NCBI GenBank assembly: GCA_004298065.1
Contig: SCRL01000038.1
Coordinates: 1 to 41,367, forward strand
Source of the DNA: Gammaproteobacteria bacterium
Lineage (GTDB): Bacteria > Pseudomonadota > Gammaproteobacteria > Acidiferrobacterales > Sulfurifustaceae
DNA length: 41,367 nucleotides
Direction: 5' to 3'
How positions within the stretch are numbered: position 1 is the stretch's first letter; every line of letters begins with the position of its first letter. The translations under genes were made by a program, and so were the position numbers. This document shows positions 1-9,157 of the stretch, piece by piece. The notes under the pieces were generated by a model that was not told the DNA's origin, made no database searches, and saw nothing but the letters and a program-made list of their open reading frames with translations.

Positions 1-3000
1 CCCGCCACCGCCGTTCAGGACGTCGTTGCCCTTGCCGCCGTTCAGGGTGTCGTTACCCGCGATGCCCTGGAGGGTCAGGGTAAATGTATCGTCGGCGCTG
101 ACACCGGAAGTGTCCGTGGCGCTGACCCGGATGTCCCAAGCCCCACTGATGCCGGTGTCGGAATCCACCAATATGTCGTCCCCGTCGGTTCCGGTGAGGG
201 TGCTGTCCACGGGGGCGGTGCCGGTGAAGGTCTGGGTGTTGGCATCGAACGAGAGCCACGAGGGTAAATCGCTGCCGTCGGCGAGGATTGCTGTATAGCT
301 CAGGGTATCGCCGTGGATGGTGTCGTCGTCGTGGAAGGTGTCACCGGCTACTGCGTAGCTGAAGGCCGCCCCTTCGGTCGCCAGTTGGTCCGGGATGGCG
401 TTGGCCACGACCGGGGCGTCGTTGACGTTGTTCACGGTCAGGGTGAAGACGTCCGAAACCGAGAGGCCACCGGTATCGGTAGCTGTCACCCGGATGTCGT
501 AACTGCTCACGTCCCAATTGTCCGGGGTGCCCGAGAACGTCCCCGTGGTGGCGTCGAACGTCAGCCAGTCCGGCAATACCGAACCATCCCACAACGCCGC
601 CGACAGCGTCAGGCTGTCACCATGGATGAAGTCGTCGTCATCGAAGGTACCGGCCGGGGCGGTGAAGCTGAACGGCGCGTCCTCGTCCGTGGCGAGATCG
701 CCCAAGGCGTTGGCCAGGACCGGGTTATCGTTGACGTTGTTGACGGTTAGCGAGAAGACATCGCTGGCGCCGGTGTCGGCGAGATCGGTCGCGGTGACGC
801 GAATGTCGTAACTGCCGACCTGCCAATTATCAGGTGTGCCGGTAAAAGTGCCTGTGGCAGCATCGAAGGTAAGCCAGGTGGGCAATTTGGTTCCATCCAC
901 CAGTGCGGCCGAGAGGGTCAGTGTATCCCCCACTACACTGTCCTCGTCGGCGAAGGTCCCTGTTGGAAGCGTAAAGCTGAACTGGCTGTCCTCGTCCGTG
1001 GTTTGGTCAATGATGCTATTGGCGACGATGGGGACGTCGTTGACGTTGTTAACCGTAAGTGTAAAGGCTTCCGAAGCGGACCGGCCCATGGAATCCGTCG
1101 CTGTTAGCTGGATATCCAGACTGCCCACGTCTGTCTGCAAGGGAATGCCGGTAAACGTGCCGGTGTTGGCATCGAAGCTAAGCCAGGCCGGGAGGCCGCT
1201 GCCGCTGGTGAGGACCGCGCTATAGGACAGGATATCGCCGCGGAACAAGTCGACATCGGTGAAATAAGCGCTGATGTCGAGGCTGAAGAGACTGTCCTCG
1301 TCGGTATCCATGTCTGGTACCGGCGCCGCCAATACGGGTGCGTGACCCCAGGCCTCGATGAACGAAGCGTTGTAGGCCGTGCCATCGAGGGAAACCGTCT
1401 CGACGTGGTACGTCGGGTCTAGGAACCAGTTTTGAATCGTGATGTTGTTACCGTCGGGCAGTTCGAGGACGAGATCGTTGTCGCTCATCGAGGTGTTGAG
1501 ATCGGCCAACGCCACCCCGGCGAGGGCGAGGGTGTCGGCGCCGGCGGTGTCGAGAATCGTGTCGCTGCCGTCACCCAAGACGTAGGAATAGGTGTCGTCC
1601 CCCGCCCAGCCGATCAGGGCGTCATCCCCCTGCCCGCCTGCGAGAACGTTATTGCCGTCATTGCCAGCAAGAACGTTACCCAGCTCGTTGCCGGTACCGT
1701 CCAAATCAGCCGTTCCGGTCAGGGTCAGGTTTTCAAGATTGGCACCGAGCGCATAACTGATGGACGAGCGAACGGTGTCGCTGCCCTCGCCCAGATTCTC
1801 CATCACAGTGTCGACAGCGCTGTCCACGATATAAGTATCGTCACCGCGACCACCCATCATGGTGTCAGCACCTTCCTGACCGTCGAGGACGTTGGCCCCG
1901 CGATTGCCGACGATAAGGTTGTCAAGGTCGTTTCCGCTGCCGTCGACGTCCCCTAGGCCGGTAAGCGCGAGATTCTCCACATTGGCAGACAAGGTGTGAG
2001 AGACGCTGGCACGCACCGTGTCGGTGCCTTCGTCCGCGTTCTCCTCGACCATGTCGGCGGCGTTGTCCACCACGTATAGGTCGTCGCCAGTTCCACCGAT
2101 CAAGGCATCGGCACCGGCGCCGCCGTCCAGGGTGTCGTTGCCGGCTCTACCGATGAGCGTATTCGCCCCGACGTTACCGGTGAGGATGTTGTCCAGTTCG
2201 TTGCCGGTGCCGTTCAGGTTTTCCGTGCCGGTCAGGGTAATGTTTTCAAGATTGGTACCAAGCGTGTAGTCGATGGACGTACGCACAGTGTCGGTGCCTT
2301 CGCCGGGGTTCTCGGTGATCGTGTCTTCGACATTATCCACCACGTAGGTGTCGTCGCCGGTCCCGCCGGTCATTTGGTCGATACCCTCCCCACCGTCTAA
2401 GAGATCATTGCCGTCGCCGCCGTTCAGGAGGTCGTGTCCGTCCATGCCGACAAGCTCGTCGTCGCCGGTCATGCCGAACAACGCGTCGTTACCGGATTCG
2501 CCGTAGACCTGGTCGTCGCCACGGTCGCCGGACAATACGTCATTGCCATACCCACCCGAAACCAGGTCATTGCCATTGCCGCCGAAGACAACGTCGTTCC
2601 CGCTCTCGGCCAGGATGGCATCGTTGCCATCTCCGCCGATCACGAGATCGTTGCCGAGACCGGCGAAGACCACGTCGTTGCCATCGCCGCCCATAACGAT
2701 GTCGTTGTCGGCGCCGGAGTAGATAGTGTCGTCGCCGGTACCGCCATCGATGACATCGTTACCGCCGTCCTCAAAGACCACGTCATCGCCACCATAGGCG
2801 TATACAAGGTTGTTACCGGTTTTGCCGAGGATCAGGTCGTTGCCTTCGGTGCCGGTCAACTCCTCGCCGGAGGGTGAGAACGGTTCGCGCATGACTACTT
2901 GAGTGGTGCCGTCGGCGTTCTGGACCAGCACCTCGTTGCTGTACCGCAGCGTGATGTCGGCAAAATTGAGCGTGCTGCCGTCGGTTTTCGTGATGGCGCC

Positions 3001-6000
3001 GACGCCGTGGACGGTCTGGCCGTCGATGACGGCGAACTGGCCGTCACTGGTAAGTGCCATCGACTGCACTCCAAGTTCCGACAGGGTCTGGAATTCGCCG
3101 GCATCGGTAATGCCGTCCTGGTCGACATCCTGCCAAACACCGAACTTCGCCCATTTCTCGTCGGCACTGGAGAGCACACCGTCGTTATTGGTGTCGAAGG
3201 CCTTCAGGCCCTCCAGGTCGGTCTGGGCGCCGGGCAGGTAGGAGGTAAAGCTGATTTCGCCTTGTTTTTCGATAATGCCGTTGCCGTCAAGGTCATAGGC
3301 CAGAAGCCCATCGTCCGCCGTCGGCCAGGCGGTGCGGTGCCGGAAGCCGTCGCCGTTGATGTCGTAGAAGACGCTGGAGTCGTTGACGTCGGTGAACGTG
3401 AAGCCGTTGTTGCCGAGGTCGATGGCGATGGGCTTACCACCGCCACCGCCGCCACCGCTACTACCTAAATTTGGGCTGTAACCACCGGAGTGGTAGGTAT
3501 TGACTGTGATAGTCGTACTCGCTCCTTCGGGATCGGTGACCCGGACAGTAAAGGGGTCTAGTTCGATTGGTGCCTCCGGACTGGGGCGCCATGTCGGAGT
3601 CTCACCGCCCTCTGTGACACCACCGGGCCAATCCATACCCGGGTGGTTAGGGCCATCCCAGTTGATGTATTCGAAGTGTCCATTGGCATCGACGCTAACT
3701 CCGCCTTTTTGCGGCGCGAAGAGTATTTCGTAGGTAAATGGTCCATTGGGGTTATCGATATCCGAAGGAATGACATAGCCGGTACTCCGACTAGGAGTGT
3801 CAATAGTCACTGGCGATCCGTGATAACCCTCGCTCAGCCACCAAAAAGGAGCGCCATAGTCCCAACCATAATAAGGACCGTATTGAGGACTGGCTGGCTG
3901 AATGTTATTGCCATCATAGTCAGCCGTGTACGAAGCCCATCCGTATATAAGACGCCAAGACGGATTGGCTGTCGCTGTCGGCGCATCGTTGGTGTTCAAC
4001 AGGTTCACGTCCACCGTCGCGGTGTCGGTCTGCCCCGTCGGCGCCTGGATGGCGTAGTTGAAACTCGCAGGGCCGTTGTAGTTGGCCTCCGGGTTGAAGT
4101 GCACGTAGCCGTTGCCGTCGAGATAGCCCGTGCCGTGGGTGAAGTTCGACACACCAGCCAAAGTGAGGTCCAAGCCCAAGAACCCGCCCAGCATGTCGTT
4201 TGCAAGCAGGTCAGTGCTCGAAACGATAGTCTCGATATCCTCAAGGCCGGTAACGCCGTCGCGGTTCGCTTCGAGCACGGCGCGGTCGTCGATGCGGGTG
4301 GCGAGCAGCGAGATTTGCCCCCCGCTCGTCTCGATCACGATGCCTTCGGGGATGACGTGCGTGCGCACGCCCTCGGTGTCGGCCGCGAGGTCAGGCGAAG
4401 CTAATTGTTTGAGTTCACCATTTTGTTCGAAGCGGCCCTGGGCATAATCCAGTGCCGTGATGCCGAGCGCCGACAGGCCGTTCACTTCACCAGCATCGAC
4501 CTGGCCGTTGCCATCAGCGTCCTGCCAAATCTTCAGCTCCTCCCACACCGGGTCTACATCGGTTAGCTTGCCGTCATAGTTGCTGTCCACCCAACGCATG
4601 CCGGCCAAGCCGCGCGCAGAAAGCGCGACGGTGCCGTTGTTGAACAGTTCCTTGCTGGAATCGATTTCCCCGTTCAGGTTGCGGTCGAGGACGAGGAAGC
4701 CGTCGTCGCCCCCGAGCCAAACGGTGTTCTTGAGGAAGCCTGAGTCATCCACGTCGAAGGCGACGCTGCGGGTCGTGCCGGTGGTCTCGATCCCATCGCC
4801 GTCGAGGTCGAGGGCCACCGGGCGGAAGGTCTGGGTTTCGCCCGCAAGCGGGCCCGCGAGCAGCCCATCCCGGCCCGCGCTCTCCTCTTCGGTCAGGCCG
4901 GCCTTGGGGTCGCCGTATTGGGTTTGAATGGCGGCGGTTTCAACTTCCCACATCGGCGCAACCGCGCCGCGGGCAAGCGCCACGCGGATGAAGCGCTCGG
5001 AGAGCGACTGGCCCGCCTGCTCCGTGCCCGCCGGGGCGTTGTAGGGATGCCCGGTGAGGTCGTATTTGATGCCGGGGTAGTTCTGCACCCCAGTGAGCGG
5101 GTCGATGTCGGTAAGCTGGAAGCCCGAGTAGTGGCGGTAGCTGATGGAAGGCAGGCGGTTGGCAACCACCCCGATGGCGCTGCCTGGATTAACCGACTGC
5201 TCGTACTCGGCGAGCTGGTTCAAATAATTGATGAAGCCGTCCATCGTGGAGCGCACCGCGCCCTCGCCGCCGTGCTCGCCGTAGCTATTAGCCACCACGC
5301 TGAAGCCTGACCATCCGGCCGAGGCCCCGCCCCAGGGCTCGGGTGGCGGGTCGTCGTCGCCCCCGAAGAGCGAGGAGACGATGTTGTAGACGGCGTAGAC
5401 CTGGCCGACGTAGGGTACCGAGTAGATGCCCGCCTGGGTGAGTGCCAAGTCGGTGACCGCCGCCGCGATACCGATTTGATCGCCGCTTTCGAGGCTGGTA
5501 ACAAGGTTGAAGTACGGCAATGCATCGCTGATGTTGGTGGCCAGTGCCTGACTGTCCAGCGCGGCGCGCTCCGCCGCAAGGTTCAGGGTGCCGGCGTCGA
5601 TCGCCTCCAGCGCTGTATTGAACGCGAAGTCCGAGTAGAGCTGCGCCCCGAATGACGCCCACTGTGCACCGATGGTGACGGCAGTGAGCGTATCGCCCTC
5701 TTCGAGGGCGTTCATGAGATTTAAAATGCTTAGGGTGCTGCTGACGAAGCTGGAGGCCTGATAAAGACCGATGTTATTTATCTGACCATCGAGGCTGTCG
5801 AGCGAGACAGCGAACCGTAACCCCGACGATACGATGGGCAGGGGGTCGCCGGCCTGGATGGCGCGCAGGAGGGAGAGCGCATCGCTGAAGGTGCCCTGCT
5901 TGATGGCGTTGTAGAGGGTTTGGGCACCATTTAATGGCTGGTTGGTAAATCCAAGAAGTGCGTCCTCGACCCGGGTAACCTCTCTTCCATCCGGATAGGC

Positions 6001-7272
6001 ATCGGTAAACAAGAATGTTCCGTCAGTCTGCTGCTGAGCCGTCGATGTCACTACGAGTTCATTCGCGCCATTGAAAATTTCGCGGGTAACTGACTCATCG
6101 CTGTTTACGGTCTGAACGACACGTCTTTGCAAGACCAAGCTTTCCGTTGCCGAGTCATAGCGCGAAGTTTCAGTGATTGTCTGGTTATCCAAAATCTGCG
6201 TGTCTACACGGCTCGTAACAATACTGCCCTTGCCAAGAATCTCCTGAGTGACCGCGTTGCTGGATGTGGTCCAACGTTCACCACTGCCGTCACTGCGTAT
6301 CAGCAGCGAACCACCACTCCCCTCGATATAAGTCGCACCATCCCTGACATAAATAGAGACGTTTAAATCCGTTTGGCTCGCGAGAAAGCCACTGATTTGG
6401 TCCATAACCACAGGATCTGGCGTGACCAGTGATACGCTGCCATCGGCGTTCGCCAGGTACGTTGGATACAAAAAGCCCCCTATCTGATCGACCGTGCTAT
6501 CCAGTGTTTCGTTCTGACCGAGGATATTCCAGAGCCTGTTATTAGCGCGTGCCGTTTCTGTATCAATGATGTTATCGATGTCATGTATGATTTGTGCTTG
6601 CACACCCACACCGAGCACTAGATTCCTGCTAGTGACCAACGCGGATAGCGCTAGCGAAGCGATGGAGTTGTCCGTGGTAACCCCGTCAACATGACGGTTC
6701 AGAGCGCCCACAATCCATGTATAACGGCGCGCCACAAACTCGCCGATAGGGTAATCGACCTGTAATTGCGGCTCGTCTGCCAGCAGCGTATTTTTGAGAT
6801 TCGTAAAGCTCTCGGTTTGCGTAATAGCCAAGCCACCGGGGCCATCCAGGCTGGTGCCCTTGAGGCCGAAGAACTTAGCGTTGACCTCGGACTCGAAGCC
6901 ACCTTGGGAATGGCCGGTGAGCGAAAGATACGTACGGGCTTCGTTGTAGCTGATCCCTTTTGTTTCAGCGATATGCCTTATAGCGGCATGCGTGAACATG
7001 ACACTATCAGTCAATTCCTGCGTCCATTGATTTAATACGATGCTTCCAACGTTTATCCGAACATCTCCGGAAGACCAGTTCGCGGTGCCACGATAAGCGA
7101 TCTTGTAGCTGCCGTCGGGACCAACAAAAAGCTGCGCAGCAAAGTTGGTGCTGGTTTGATCAAATCGCAAGCTGACAGGTTTCCACCCATCGATATCGAG
7201 CAGCTTGCCGCTGTTATTAAGGCTGTAGACTTCCTTGTTAAGTTTCGCGTCGATGACGAGGTCGGTTGCCAT
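1..7272 (-). CDS. giant RTX protein with N-terminal lipase-like domain (3' end outside window)
   Basis: The frame is open from ATG 7272 (AGGAG upstream) to the window edge, so at least 2,424 codons are seen and the C-terminus is missing. Residues about 1-200 resemble a class 3 lipase: AYRGT, then GHSQG with the presumed nucleophile Ser122. Residues about 200-800 are unassigned. An EF-hand-like module (DLDGDG, DRNLNGEID, DADGNGQVD) spans about 815-930. A cadherin-like segment (about 1020-1095), a Tyr/Trp-rich stretch and a Gly linker (about 1270-1280) follow. A second EF-hand-like module lies at about 1280-1395. GGxGxD-type RTX repeats run from about 1465 to 1890, including three blocks with an ENLTLTG-like core. 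A haemolysin-related domain (about 1890-1970), four cadherin/Ig-like repeats of 103 residues, and further RTX repeats complete the visible part. It is most likely secreted by the type I exporter at 10.4-14.4 kb and folded by extracellular calcium. Lipase activity and adhesin role are inferences. Confidence 0.92.
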   Translation of the reverse strand, partial: MATDLVIDAKLNKEVYSLNNSGKLLDIDGWKPVSLRFDQTSTNFAAQLFVGPDGSYKIAYRGTANWSSGDVRINVGSIVLNQWTQELTDSVMFTHAAIRHIAETKGISYNEARTYLSLTGHSQGGFESEVNAKFFGLKGTSLDGPGGLAITQTESFTNLKNTLLADEPQLQVDYPIGEFVARRYTWIVGALNRHVDGVTTDNSIASLALSALVTSRNLVLGVGVQAQIIHDIDNIIDTETARANNRLWNILGQNETLDSTVDQIGGFLYPTYLANADGSVSLVTPDPVVMDQISGFLASQTDLNVSIYVRDGATYIEGSGGSLLIRSDGSGERWTTSSNAVTQEILGKGSIVTSRVDTQILDNQTITETSRYDSATESLVLQRRVVQTVNSDESVTREIFNGANELVVTSTAQQQTDGTFLFTDAYPDGREVTRVEDALLGFTNQPLNGAQTLYNAIKQGTFSDALSLLRAIQAGDPLPIVSSGLRFAVSLDSLDGQINNIGLYQASSFVSSTLSILNLMNALEEGDTLTAVTIGAQWASFGAQLYSDFAFNTALEAIDAGTLNLAAERAALDSQALATNISDALPYFNLVTSLESGDQIGIAAAVTDLALTQAGIYSVPYVGQVYAVYNIVSSLFGGDDDPPPEPWGGASAGWSGFSVVANSYGEHGGEGAVRSTMDGFINYLNQLAEYEQSVNPGSAIGVVANRLPSISYRHYSGFQLTDIDPLTGVQNYPGIKYDLTGHPYNAPAGTEQAGQSLSERFIRVALARGAVAPMWEVETAAIQTQYGDPKAGLTEEESAGRDGLLAGPLAGETQTFRPVALDLDGDGIETTGTTRSVAFDVDDSGFLKNTVWLGGDDGFLVLDRNLNGEIDSSKELFNNGTVALSARGLAGMRWVDSNYDGKLTDVDPVWEELKIWQDADGNGQVDAGEVNGLSALGITALDYAQGRFEQNGELKQLASPDLAADTEGVRTHVIPEGIVIETSGGQISLLATRIDDRAVLEANRDGVTGLEDIETIVSSTDLLANDMLGGFLGLDLTLAGVSNFTHGTGYLDGNGYVHFNPEANYNGPASFNYAIQAPTGQTDTATVDVNLLNTNDAPTATANPSWRLIYGWASYTADYDGNNIQPASPQYGPYYGWDYGAPFWWLSEGYHGSPVTIDTPSRSTGYVIPSDIDNPNGPFTYEILFAPQKGGVSVDANGHFEYINWDGPNHPGMDWPGGVTEGGETPTWRPSPEAPIELDPFTVRVTDPEGASTTITVNTYHSGGYSPNLGSSGGGGGGGKPIAIDLGNNGFTFTDVNDSSVFYDINGDGFRHRTAWPTADDGLLAYDLDGNGIIEKQGEISFTSYLPGAQTDLEGLKAFDTNNDGVLSSADEKWAKFGVWQDVDQDGITDAGEFQTLSELGVQSMALTSDGQFAVIDGQTVHGVGAITKTDGSTLNFADITLRYSNEVLVQNADGTTQVVMREPFSPSGEELTGTEGNDLILGKTGNNLVYAYGGDDVVFEDGGNDVIDGGTGDDTIYSGADNDIVMGGDGNDVVFAGLGNDLVIGGDGNDAILAESGNDVVFGGNGNDLVSGGYGNDVLSGDRGDDQVYGESGNDALFGMTGDDELVGMDGHDLLNGGDGNDLLDGGEGIDQMTGGTGDDTYVVDNVEDTITENPGEGTDTVRTSIDYTLGTNLENITLTGTENLNGTGNELDNILTGNVGANTLIGRAGNDTLDGGAGADALIGGTGDDLYVVDNAADMVEENADEGTDTVRASVSHTLSANVENLALTGLGDVDGSGNDLDNLIVGNRGANVLDGQEGADTMMGGRGDDTYIVDSAVDTVMENLGEGSDTVRSSISYALGANLENLTLTGTADLDGTGNELGNVLAGNDGNNVLAGGQGDDALIGWAGDDTYSYVLGDGSDTILDTAGADTLALAGVALADLNTSMSDNDLVLELPDGNNITIQNWFLDPTYHVETVSLDGTAYNASFIEAWGHAPVLAAPVPDMDTDEDSLFSLDISAYFTDVDLFRGDILSYSAVLTSGSGLPAWLSFDANTGTFTGIPLQTDVGSLDIQLTATDSMGRSASEAFTLTVNNVNDVPIVANSIIDQTTDEDSQFSFTLPTGTFADEDSVVGDTLTLSAALVDGTKLPTWLTFDAATGTFTGTPDNWQVGSYDIRVTATDLADTGASDVFSLTVNNVNDNPVLANALGDLATDEDAPFSFTAPAGTFDDDDFIHGDSLTLSAALWDGSVLPDWLTFDATTGTFSGTPDNWDVSSYDIRVTATDTGGLSVSDVFTLTVNNVNDAPVVANAIPDQLATEGAAFSYAVAGDTFHDDDTIHGDTLSYTAILADGSDLPSWLSFDANTQTFTGTAPVDSTLTGTDGDDILVDSDTGISGAWDIRVSATDTSGVSADDTFTLTLQGIAGNDTLNGGKGNDVLNGGGG

Positions 7273-7313
7273 GTTTTGGTCTCCTGTCCGTTATGCGTTA
7301 AACGCAATGCTTT

Positions 7314-8240
7314 TTACCGTTGACGCAGGATGTGCAGTAGTTCAGCCCAGCTCTGCCCGCGCGTGGTGGCGGCTTTCCGCACTTTTTCGAAAAACTTCTC
7401 AGGCAGCCGGATTACGTGGGCGTAGTCTTCAGGTACCCGTTTCTCTGAGTCCTTGCGTGTATCCATGCGCTTATCCAGAACAATTACAAACTGACGGATG
7501 CCTAATGTTTGGATACGTGGATTTTGAAATCCGAAGCTGGGGTGACTCTGTAGTACGACAAGGTCCAGACCGTCCGCCCAATTGGCGCGATAGCTCCACT
7601 CCTTTAACGAGGTAATCGCGAAGCCCCTATCCTGATTCACTCCGATAAGTCCGAAGTGATTTCCCATGTCTGGGTGATAGAAGGGGTTTTCGAAATGAGG
7701 AACGGCCCCTGGAGGAGGCTGGTACTCGCCAGAACGATAGCGATCTCCAGGAGGCTTCATAGATTTTCCAGGACCAAAACGTGCGATATGCCACCCCGCG
7801 TCGTCACGACTGCCATCGTAGAACTTCACGTCCGGGTTGGCGGCGGGAAGGTTAAGGTCGGACCGCAGAAAGATATCGAAGCGCAATTCCTGGTCGCCGG
7901 CGCATTTTTCCTTTCCTTCGATAATGGCGCAACGGTCGAACAGGCCGGTTTGCGTGCTCATGCGAAAAGCAATGGCTTCAGCTCCCTTGAGAGCTTTATC
8001 CACGTATTCCGGCGGCATGCAAAATCGTTGGGCGAATTCAGGCGTCACCACCCAGATATATTTGTCGTGGGAGTAGTTTTTGCGCCCTACGCGTGGTCCG
8101 GTGTAATAGCCGTCGGCGCAACTTTCCTCAGGGGGTCGCTGTTTTTCCTGAGCCTGAACTGTCGACAAATTCAACAGTGTGCCCAGAAGGCACGCCGTTA
8201 CAGCCAGTAGATGAACCCTCGAAAGCTGAATCAACGTCAT
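7314..8240 (-). CDS. unknown secreted protein preceding the RTX gene
   Basis: The 308-residue product is not recognised. It begins with a typical Sec signal peptide: a short N-region, then a hydrophobic stretch over about residues 8-28 ending in a VQAQ-like cleavage site. The mature part has several cysteines in its first 100 residues and many aromatic residues, with no repeats or further membrane segments. The ATG at 8240 is preceded by GAGAGGAAG at good spacing. It ends 41 bases before the giant RTX gene in the same direction, so the two are probably co-transcribed. A periplasmic or surface partner of the RTX protein (chaperone, inhibitor or immunity factor for a lipase) is possible from context only. 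Confidence 0.8.
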   Translation of the reverse strand: MTLIQLSRVHLLAVTACLLGTLLNLSTVQAQEKQRPPEESCADGYYTGPRVGRKNYSHDKYIWVVTPEFAQRFCMPPEYVDKALKGAEAIAFRMSTQTGLFDRCAIIEGKEKCAGDQELRFDIFLRSDLNLPAANPDVKFYDGSRDDAGWHIARFGPGKSMKPPGDRYRSGEYQPPPGAVPHFENPFYHPDMGNHFGLIGVNQDRGFAITSLKEWSYRANWADGLDLVVLQSHPSFGFQNPRIQTLGIRQFVIVLDKRMDTRKDSEKRVPEDYAHVIRLPEKFFEKVRKAATTRGQSWAELLHILRQR

Positions 8241-8259
8241 TGCTTACTTCCTCTCGTTA

Positions 8260-8505
8260 TCATTGTGCTTGCTCATCAGCCACCGCCTTCTTCTCCGGCA
8301 CCAGCGGCTGGTTGGCGCGCTTCTTCTCCGCGATCTCCTGCACAGTCTTCTCCAGCGCGAGGAAGCGGTACGACGACTGCACGGAAGCAGGAGGTGCGAC
8401 CGCAAGGACGATGGAGGTAGAGCGGCGTCGGGAACAGCCGCCGAGAGCAACGCACGGAGCGGTTGCCGAGGTCGTCGGGTAGATAGAGGTGTGATTTCTA
8501 ACCAC
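8260..8505 (-). pseudogene. 81-codon frame, possible 3' remnant of a lost gene
   Basis: A frame from GTG 8505 overlaps the end of the acetyltransferase gene. Its first half is encoded by a hairpin repeat (8406-8470) and reads like non-coding sequence. Its last 37 codons (SYRFLALEKTVQEIAEKK onward) look like genuine charged helical protein. This suggests the tail of a former gene joined to a repeat, although a small real gene cannot be excluded. No family is recognised. It lies 19 bases before the secreted-protein gene. Confidence 0.35.
8406..8470 (+). repeat. tandem pair of hairpin repeats (copy 1 of a dispersed family)
   Basis: Two adjacent units fold into hairpins with 10-nt loops. Unit 1 has stem GCGGC/GCCGC (8422-8426 and 8437-8441); unit 2 has stem GCAAC/GTTGC (8447-8451 and 8462-8466). 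Both are followed by CGAG. A flank GGACGATGGAGGTAGAGC (8406-8423) matches a flank of the copy at 20701-20741. The stem differences between units are compensatory. Confidence 0.7.
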
Positions 8506-8968
8506 GGTTATTCACCATGTATGAGTAATTCCCACCTGTCAGTTGAAACCCGAGCTTCTTGAAAAACGTGTCCGCCTTGTCTATGCGGATGGCGCTGGTG
8601 ACGCTGATGGAGATTTCCTGCACTTTGCGGTTCTCGGCCCATTTCTTGAACGCGGTCATGAGCTTTATTGCCGCACGCCCGCCCCGATGGTCAGGATGCA
8701 CCCAGAAGAAGATCAGTTGGGCGATCGGGGCATCCGAAAAGAAATAGCTATCTATGTGGCCCAGCAAGGCCGCGTACGGTTTTTGGTTTTTGTCGTCGGC
8801 CACAAAGAAGCAGCGTGTGCCAGATTTGTCTTCAATAAGCCCTTTCAGGTTAGTAGCCAACTTATCGGGGTCATAGCCAAGGGTTTTGAGGCGCCCTTCG
8901 GCAAGGTACGTGTGCCCGAGCTCCACCAAGGGCGGGATATCCTCCAAGCGTGCGAAACGGATGGTCAT
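8498..8968 (-). CDS. GNAT-family N-acetyltransferase
   Basis: The 156-residue protein has the GNAT layout: an N-terminal MTIRFARLEDIP strand-helix, a central strand ending in FFWVHPDHRGG, and the acetyl-CoA pyrophosphate loop HRGGRAA at about residues 94-100. It ends with a FFKKLGF motif typical of the last helix-strand. It would transfer an acetyl group from acetyl-CoA to an unknown amine. It resembles the small GNAT proteins often found in phages and accessory regions. It lies inside the RTX/type I secretion cluster, downstream of the glycosyltransferase gene. A role in modifying the secreted protein is possible by analogy with HlyC, whose fold is GNAT-like, but no HlyC sequence signature is seen. 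Confidence 0.85.
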   Translation of the reverse strand: MTIRFARLEDIPPLVELGHTYLAEGRLKTLGYDPDKLATNLKGLIEDKSGTRCFFVADDKNQKPYAALLGHIDSYFFSDAPIAQLIFFWVHPDHRGGRAAIKLMTAFKKWAENRKVQEISISVTSAIRIDKADTFFKKLGFQLTGGNYSYMVNNRG

Positions 8969-9157
8969 GCGCGTGCTTCAGTCTTCTATCGAATTGAATG
9001 CCACGCGTCCCAGAACCGGACGCACGGTGAGTCTGCGTACGTTGACACAGCGCAGTGTCGACAAAAGTTCCAATTTCCACCCTTCCCTTGTCTTTTACTT
9101 CCGTAGCTTTTACTTCTTCTACTGCTCCGTAAGGCGCCAGTGTCTAGTTAAATTTCA

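Noticed and set aside
1432-2877. Plus-strand frames with Val/Ile/Ala-rich repeats
   Set aside because: They are the antisense image of the RTX repeats and inherit their periodicity.
8498-8968. The GNAT gene as an HlyC toxin acyltransferase
   Set aside because: The sequence fits small acetyl-CoA-dependent GNAT proteins and lacks HlyC-family signatures; only the genomic context hints at a similar role.
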